Shown piece after piece: positions 24,803-26,403 of a stretch of DNA of 26,403 nucleotides (its first letter is position 1; every line of letters starts with the position of its first letter). The stretch covers positions 1-26,403 of the forward strand of contig CAYPTB010000025.1 in the NCBI GenBank assembly GCA_964413535.1, in the 5' to 3' direction. The notes beneath the pieces are model-generated. The model saw nothing but the letters and a program-made list of their open reading frames with translations, was not told the DNA's origin and did no database searches. The position numbers and the translations under genes were made by a program. This stretch comes from CAYPTB01 sp964413535 (GTDB lineage Bacteria; Planctomycetota; UBA1135; GCA-002686595).

Positions 24803-24886
24803 GCGACAAAAGACAACGGATTCGCCGGCCCGCGTTACTGGAGTTCCGTAGCTCACTCGGCCGGCGAATCCGTTGTCTTTTGTCGC
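24803..24886. repeat. Perfect 28-bp inverted repeat (dispersed repeat copies 2 and 3)
   Basis: The arms 24803-24830 and 24859-24886 are exact reverse complements, starting GCGACAAAAGACAACGGATT, with a 28-bp spacer. Transcribed from either strand they form a very stable hairpin. The pair lies between two divergent start codons (24783 minus, 24953 plus). The sequence ggtacggag (24792-24800) beside the left arm is shared with the copy at 26375-26403, and GTCGCGGCTCCG on the right side matches that copy as well. Confidence 0.85.
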
Positions 24887-24952
24887 GGCTCCGAAACATC
24901 CGGATTCGGGGCTACCCGTGGCTCGGCGGGAGGGGAGAATTCACCCGGCGAC

Positions 24953-25720
24953 ATGTCGACTTCGCGCTCCTTCGGCTCCGGAGGATCGGGCACGGGCCTC
25001 CTCCTTCCACCGGCCGAGGTCCCCCGACGGCCGTCGCGCCGCGGGGAGGCCCCGGCCGGGCCCCCACCACCCCCGCGCGACCGCGGCGACGGCGAAGGAG
25101 GCCGCGGTGGCGACGGTGACGACGAAGAGCGCCCCGGCGACGCGCTCTCCTTCGGCGCGGCCGAGCTCGGTCTCGGCATCGTGATCGTCGCCGTGTCGAC
25201 CTTCTTCACGGTCTTCGTGGCGGCCTACTTCCTCCTGCGGCGCAACAGCGATACCTGGCCCCCGGCCGGGTTCGCCGGCGTTCCCCGCGGACTCTGGGCG
25301 AGCACCGCGTTGCTCGCCGCGAGCAGCGCCGCGCTCGTGCGTGCCCGCCGATCCGCCCGCTTCTTCGGCGAGCGCGACGGGCTGCGCACGGCTCGCGGAT
25401 GGGTGGTCGCCGCGCTGCTCCTCGGCGTCGCCTTCGTCGTCACACAGGCGTGGATCTGGCGCGAGCTCGCGAGCGCCGGAACGTCGATCGAGAGCGACGC
25501 CTACTGGATGGCCTTCTATTCGCTGACCGCGTTGCACGTCGCGCACGTCGCCGGCGGACTCGGCTACCTCGTGCGCGTCCTCGCTCGGATGTACCGTCCC
25601 CCGACGACGTCGACGCTCGGCCTCGACTGGACGAAGCCGCTGCACTTGGGGTCGATCTACTGGCACTTCATGGGCGGCGTGTGGCTCGCCCTGTTCGCCG
25701 TGCTCTACCTCAGCGCCTGA
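24953..25720 (+). CDS. Heme-copper oxidase subunit III (COX3-like)
   Basis: The 255-aa protein starts at the ATG at 24953. Its first 65 residues are an unusual Pro/Gly/Arg/Asp-rich low-complexity extension. Five membrane helices follow, at roughly 70-94, 108-125, 145-166, 175-200 and 230-254, the layout of short bacterial subunit III. Family motifs include AYWMAFYSLTALHVAHVAGG and the final HLGSIYWHFMGGVWLALF. Subunit III stabilises the cytochrome c or quinol oxidase core in the inner membrane. Subunits I and II and assembly genes are absent from this window, so the gene is either an orphan or separated from its operon. It overlaps the next small gene by one base (TGATG). No strong Shine-Dalgarno is visible; GGAGGGGAG lies rather far upstream. 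Confidence 0.87.
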   Translation: MSTSRSFGSGGSGTGLLLPPAEVPRRPSRRGEAPAGPPPPPRDRGDGEGGRGGDGDDEERPGDALSFGAAELGLGIVIVAVSTFFTVFVAAYFLLRRNSDTWPPAGFAGVPRGLWASTALLAASSAALVRARRSARFFGERDGLRTARGWVVAALLLGVAFVVTQAWIWRELASAGTSIESDAYWMAFYSLTALHVAHVAGGLGYLVRVLARMYRPPTTSTLGLDWTKPLHLGSIYWHFMGGVWLALFAVLYLSA

Positions 25721-25830
25721 TGCCGATCAGCAAGGAAGACCGGAAGAGCCTGCGCATCCTGCTCGTCGTCGCAGCCGGCTTCTTCGCCGGCCTCCTCTTC
25801 CTGCTCTACATCATCGCGACGGATCTCTAG
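25720..25830 (+). CDS. 36-aa single-span membrane protein coupled to oxidase subunit III
   Basis: The ATG overlaps the subunit III stop by one nucleotide (TGATG), a classic termination-reinitiation arrangement. The peptide MPISKEDRKSLRILLVVAAG plus FFAGLLFLLYIIATDL has a charged N-terminus and one membrane helix (about 12-33), oriented N-in. Size and position resemble the tiny accessory subunits of heme-copper oxidases (subunit IV, CbaD- or CcoQ-like), but no sequence family can be claimed. Its 3' end overlaps the convergent GNAT gene by 20 bp. Confidence 0.75.
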   Translation: MPISKEDRKSLRILLVVAAGFFAGLLFLLYIIATDL

Positions 25831-26335
25831 CTTCCGTGTCCCCGAGTCGAACCAGGTCGAGGACGTACCACGCGTCGCAGCCGTGGTGGCCGGTGCAGCC
25901 GAGCGGAGACGCGATCGGCGTGAAGCCGAACTTCTCGTACAGACGTCGCGCCTGCGTCATGGTCGCGAGCGTCTCGAGGTAGCAGGTGTGGAAGCCGCGC
26001 TCGCACGCTGCCGCGAGGCAAAGCTCGAGCAGGCGACGGCCCACTCCTAGCCCACGCGCGGCATCGAGCACGTACATCTTGCGCAGCTCGCACATGCCGG
26101 CCGGGCCTTTCTCGAGCGGGGCGATGCCGGCGCCGCCGAAGAGCTCCCTGCCGCGCAGGGCGACGAAGAAGGCGCGGTCGCTCGCGCGGTAGGCCGCGAA
26201 CATGTCGTCGACCTCGGCGTCCTCGATCGAGTAGCCGGCACCCACGGCGCCGAACTCCGTCATCACTCGGCGGATGATGCGGGCCATCTCCGGTGCGTCG
26301 CGAGCCGCGATCGGGCGCACTTCGATCGCTTCCAT
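25811..26335 (-). CDS. GNAT family N-acetyltransferase
   Basis: The start is the ATG at 26335 (174 aa, MEAIEVRPIAARDAPEMARI), which matches the usual GNAT beginning; an in-frame ATG 12 codons upstream adds only non-family residues. The acetyl-CoA pyrophosphate loop is RGLGVGRRLL, preceded by CELRKMYVL. The C-terminal strand pair is FHTCYLETLATMTQARRLYE and KFGFTPI. It should transfer acetyl from acetyl-CoA to an amine; the substrate is unknown. The gene converges on the small oxidase-linked gene with a 20-bp overlap. The dispersed repeat lies 39 bp upstream of its ATG. Confidence 0.92.
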   Translation of the reverse strand: MEAIEVRPIAARDAPEMARIIRRVMTEFGAVGAGYSIEDAEVDDMFAAYRASDRAFFVALRGRELFGGAGIAPLEKGPAGMCELRKMYVLDAARGLGVGRRLLELCLAAACERGFHTCYLETLATMTQARRLYEKFGFTPIASPLGCTGHHGCDAWYVLDLVRLGDTEARDPSR

Positions 26336-26374
26336 GGCGAGGGTTGTACTTCGGACGGGGACTTTTCGCATGCA

Positions 26375-26403
26375 GGTACGGAGCCGCGACCAACGACAAC
26401 GGA
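26375..26403 (-). repeat. Dispersed intergenic repeat, copy 4 (cut by window end)
   Basis: ggtacggagccgcgac followed by caacgacaacgga matches 24792-24820 over its length with only a few substitutions. The window ends inside it, so a second arm could follow. It is upstream of the GNAT start and points toward it. Confidence 0.7.

Noticed and set aside
1..26403. tRNA, rRNA, prophage integrase or transposase genes
   Set aside because: No cloverleaf or rRNA-like segment, and no integrase or DDE/HUH transposase motif, was recognised on either strand.

Overview
The window is 26.4 kb of mostly very GC-rich bacterial DNA, with strong G/C preference at third codon positions and frequent GTG starts. 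A long TPR-caspase protein, FG-GAP/VCBS propeller proteins and a TPR/FG-GAP/UnbV-type giant protein point to a Planctomycetota-like or Acidobacteriota/Myxococcota-like genome. No rRNA, tRNA or CRISPR was seen, so the taxonomy is inference only.

Layout. (1) Bases 1-7705 look accessory. They hold the 3' part of a TPR-caspase gene, a tight two-gene nucleotidyltransferase + 79-aa module (minus strand), a solitary beta-class DNA methyltransferase, a 3' gene remnant, about 0.6 kb of non-coding DNA, and a seven-repeat FG-GAP protein whose G+C is visibly lower than its surroundings. (2) Bases 7982-18975 are one minus-strand exopolysaccharide/capsule cluster. Reading with transcription, the genes are: GT9 glycosyltransferase, Wza-like export lipoprotein, Wzc-like chain-length regulator fused to a BY-kinase, GT4 glycosyltransferase, CgeB-like glycosyltransferase, second GT4, zinc-ribbon SAM methyltransferase, Wzx-like flippase. 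From the kinase on, neighbours overlap by 4 nt or lie 2-3 nt apart, so they are probably translationally coupled. No Wzy polymerase or initiating phosphoglycosyltransferase is visible, so the pathway must be completed elsewhere. (3) Bases 18976-26403 hold a 160-bp MITE-like palindrome flanked by TA, a metallo-beta-lactamase-like protein with a degenerate metal site, a 74-aa membrane protein, the 1141-aa TPR/VCBS/UnbV-like lipoprotein candidate, a rhomboid protease, a cytochrome oxidase subunit III gene coupled to a 36-aa membrane protein, and a GNAT acetyltransferase.

The strongest features not explained by ordinary genes are three. First, a dispersed intergenic repeat occurs in four copies, three of them just upstream of and pointing toward start codons, two of these forming a perfect 28-bp inverted repeat. 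Second, there is the 160-bp MITE-like element between the exopolysaccharide cluster and the MBL-like gene. Third, the caspase / nucleotidyltransferase pair / orphan methyltransferase / remnant neighbourhood has the look of a defence or mobile-gene island, although no complete known system can be demonstrated in it.
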